Part shown: piece after piece, positions 63,934 to 64,000 of the stretch
Layout of the letters: each line of letters opens with the position of its first letter
Numbering within the stretch: position 1 is the first letter of the stretch
From: Lunatimonas salinarum
GTDB taxonomy: Bacteria; Bacteroidota; Bacteroidia; Cytophagales; Cyclobacteriaceae
Direction: 5' to 3'
Assembly: GCF_017811155.1 (NCBI RefSeq)
Contig: NZ_JACVCV010000005.1
Location: forward strand, 268,454-332,453
DNA: 64,000 bases
Notes under the pieces: generated by a model
The model's database searches: none
What the model was told of the DNA's origin: nothing
The model's input: only the letters and a program-made list of their open reading frames with translations
Translations under genes and position numbers: made by a program

Positions 63934-64000
63934 GGCGAGGTAGCTCAGTCGGTTAGAGCGCAGGATTCATATCCGCCTAGGCGGACACGGGTTCAACTCC
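63934..64000 (+). pseudogene. tRNA-Met-like sequence, unit 4 (cut by window end)
   Basis: D-loop as in units 2 and 3, T-stem form CGGG as in unit 1. The last visible bases are CAACTCC; the window stops inside the T-arm-like hairpin. Confidence 0.6.

Larger units (their letters stand above)
63625..64000 (+). repeat. Tandem array of 103-bp tRNA-like repeat units
   Basis: Units start at 63625, 63728, 63831 and 63934, exactly 103 bases apart; the fourth is cut by the window end, so the array continues. Each unit has a tRNA-Met-like 5' half (acceptor strand GGCGAGG, D-arm GCTC...GAGC, then CAGGATTCATA with CAT in anticodon position). A perfect 14-base palindrome (TCCGCCTAGGCGGA) comes next, then a T-arm-like hairpin (CAGG/CCTG around TTCAACT), then 33 bases of AT-rich spacer. 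No 3' strand complementary to GGCGAGG exists in a unit. Units differ at only two positions (D-loop A/C; T-stem A/G), and the T-stem change keeps pairing. Confidence 0.95.

Noticed and set aside
63625..64000. CRISPR array
   Set aside because: Units are identical over their whole 103 bases with no unique spacers, and no cas genes are present.
63625..64000. Cluster of functional tRNA-Met genes
   Set aside because: No unit holds a strand complementary to the 5' acceptor sequence GGCGAGG, and the anticodon stem does not close normally.

Overview
The window looks like a chromosomal segment of a marine or freshwater member of the Bacteroidota, most likely order Cytophagales (Cyclobacteriaceae-like). 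The evidence is a SusC/SusD pair, a type IX secretion (T9SS) sorting domain, an UpxY-type antiterminator, a short 287-residue primary sigma factor, a bacillithiol gene (bshB1), YqgE, DUF349 and MORN-repeat proteins, and promoters of the Bacteroidota form TTG-N17-21-TAnnTTTG. No phage, transposase, CRISPR array or rRNA operon was seen.

Layout. (1) 0.1-4.5 kb: a SusC/SusD outer-membrane uptake pair with its own promoter and a strong terminator. (2) 4.5-15.4 kb: an MFS sugar permease, a CrtA-like monooxygenase with a GluQ-type tRNA synthetase-like gene, a periplasmic beta-propeller/toroid protein, and three genes typical of periplasmic sugar or polyol oxidation (Gfo/Idh/MocA oxidoreductase, PVC-type dehydrogenase with cytochrome c domain, sugar isomerase). 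(3) 15.4-33.5 kb: an exopolysaccharide locus of 15 genes, all on the minus strand. It runs from GDP-L-fucose synthesis (manC, fcl, gmd) through a Wza-like exporter, a Wzz-like chain-length protein and a flippase to two unusual nucleotidyltransferase-fold proteins, glycosyltransferases, a polymerase, a TupA-like ATP-grasp protein, a UDP-uronate epimerase and a WecA/MraY-type initiating transferase. A NusG-like (UpxY) regulator is divergent at its head. The middle of the locus is visibly AT-rich. (4) 34.4-45.2 kb: a GH15 hydrolase, cell-surface proteins, FabH with an unknown partner, a T9SS cargo protein, and metabolic or repair enzymes. (5) 45.3-63.3 kb: housekeeping genes (pyruvate dehydrogenase E2, hslV, an accessory ssb, tRNA-Thr, DUF349, yqgE, pdxH, bshB1, an M23 peptidase, trxB, rpoD, pnp, rpsO, LptF/G, a START-like protein). 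(6) 63.5-64.0 kb: a run of 103-bp tandem repeats. Each unit carries the 5' half of a tRNA-Met-like sequence, then a perfect palindrome and a T-arm-like hairpin, with no matching 3' acceptor strand. The array is preceded by what looks like the decayed tail of a GIY-YIG-type ORF and runs off the window end.

The two parts most worth following up are the tRNA-like tandem array and the centre of the polysaccharide locus, where paired nucleotidyltransferase-fold proteins and a TupA-like ligase sit beside uronic-acid synthesis. Family assignments rest on motifs read by eye and recalled family knowledge; no database search was run.
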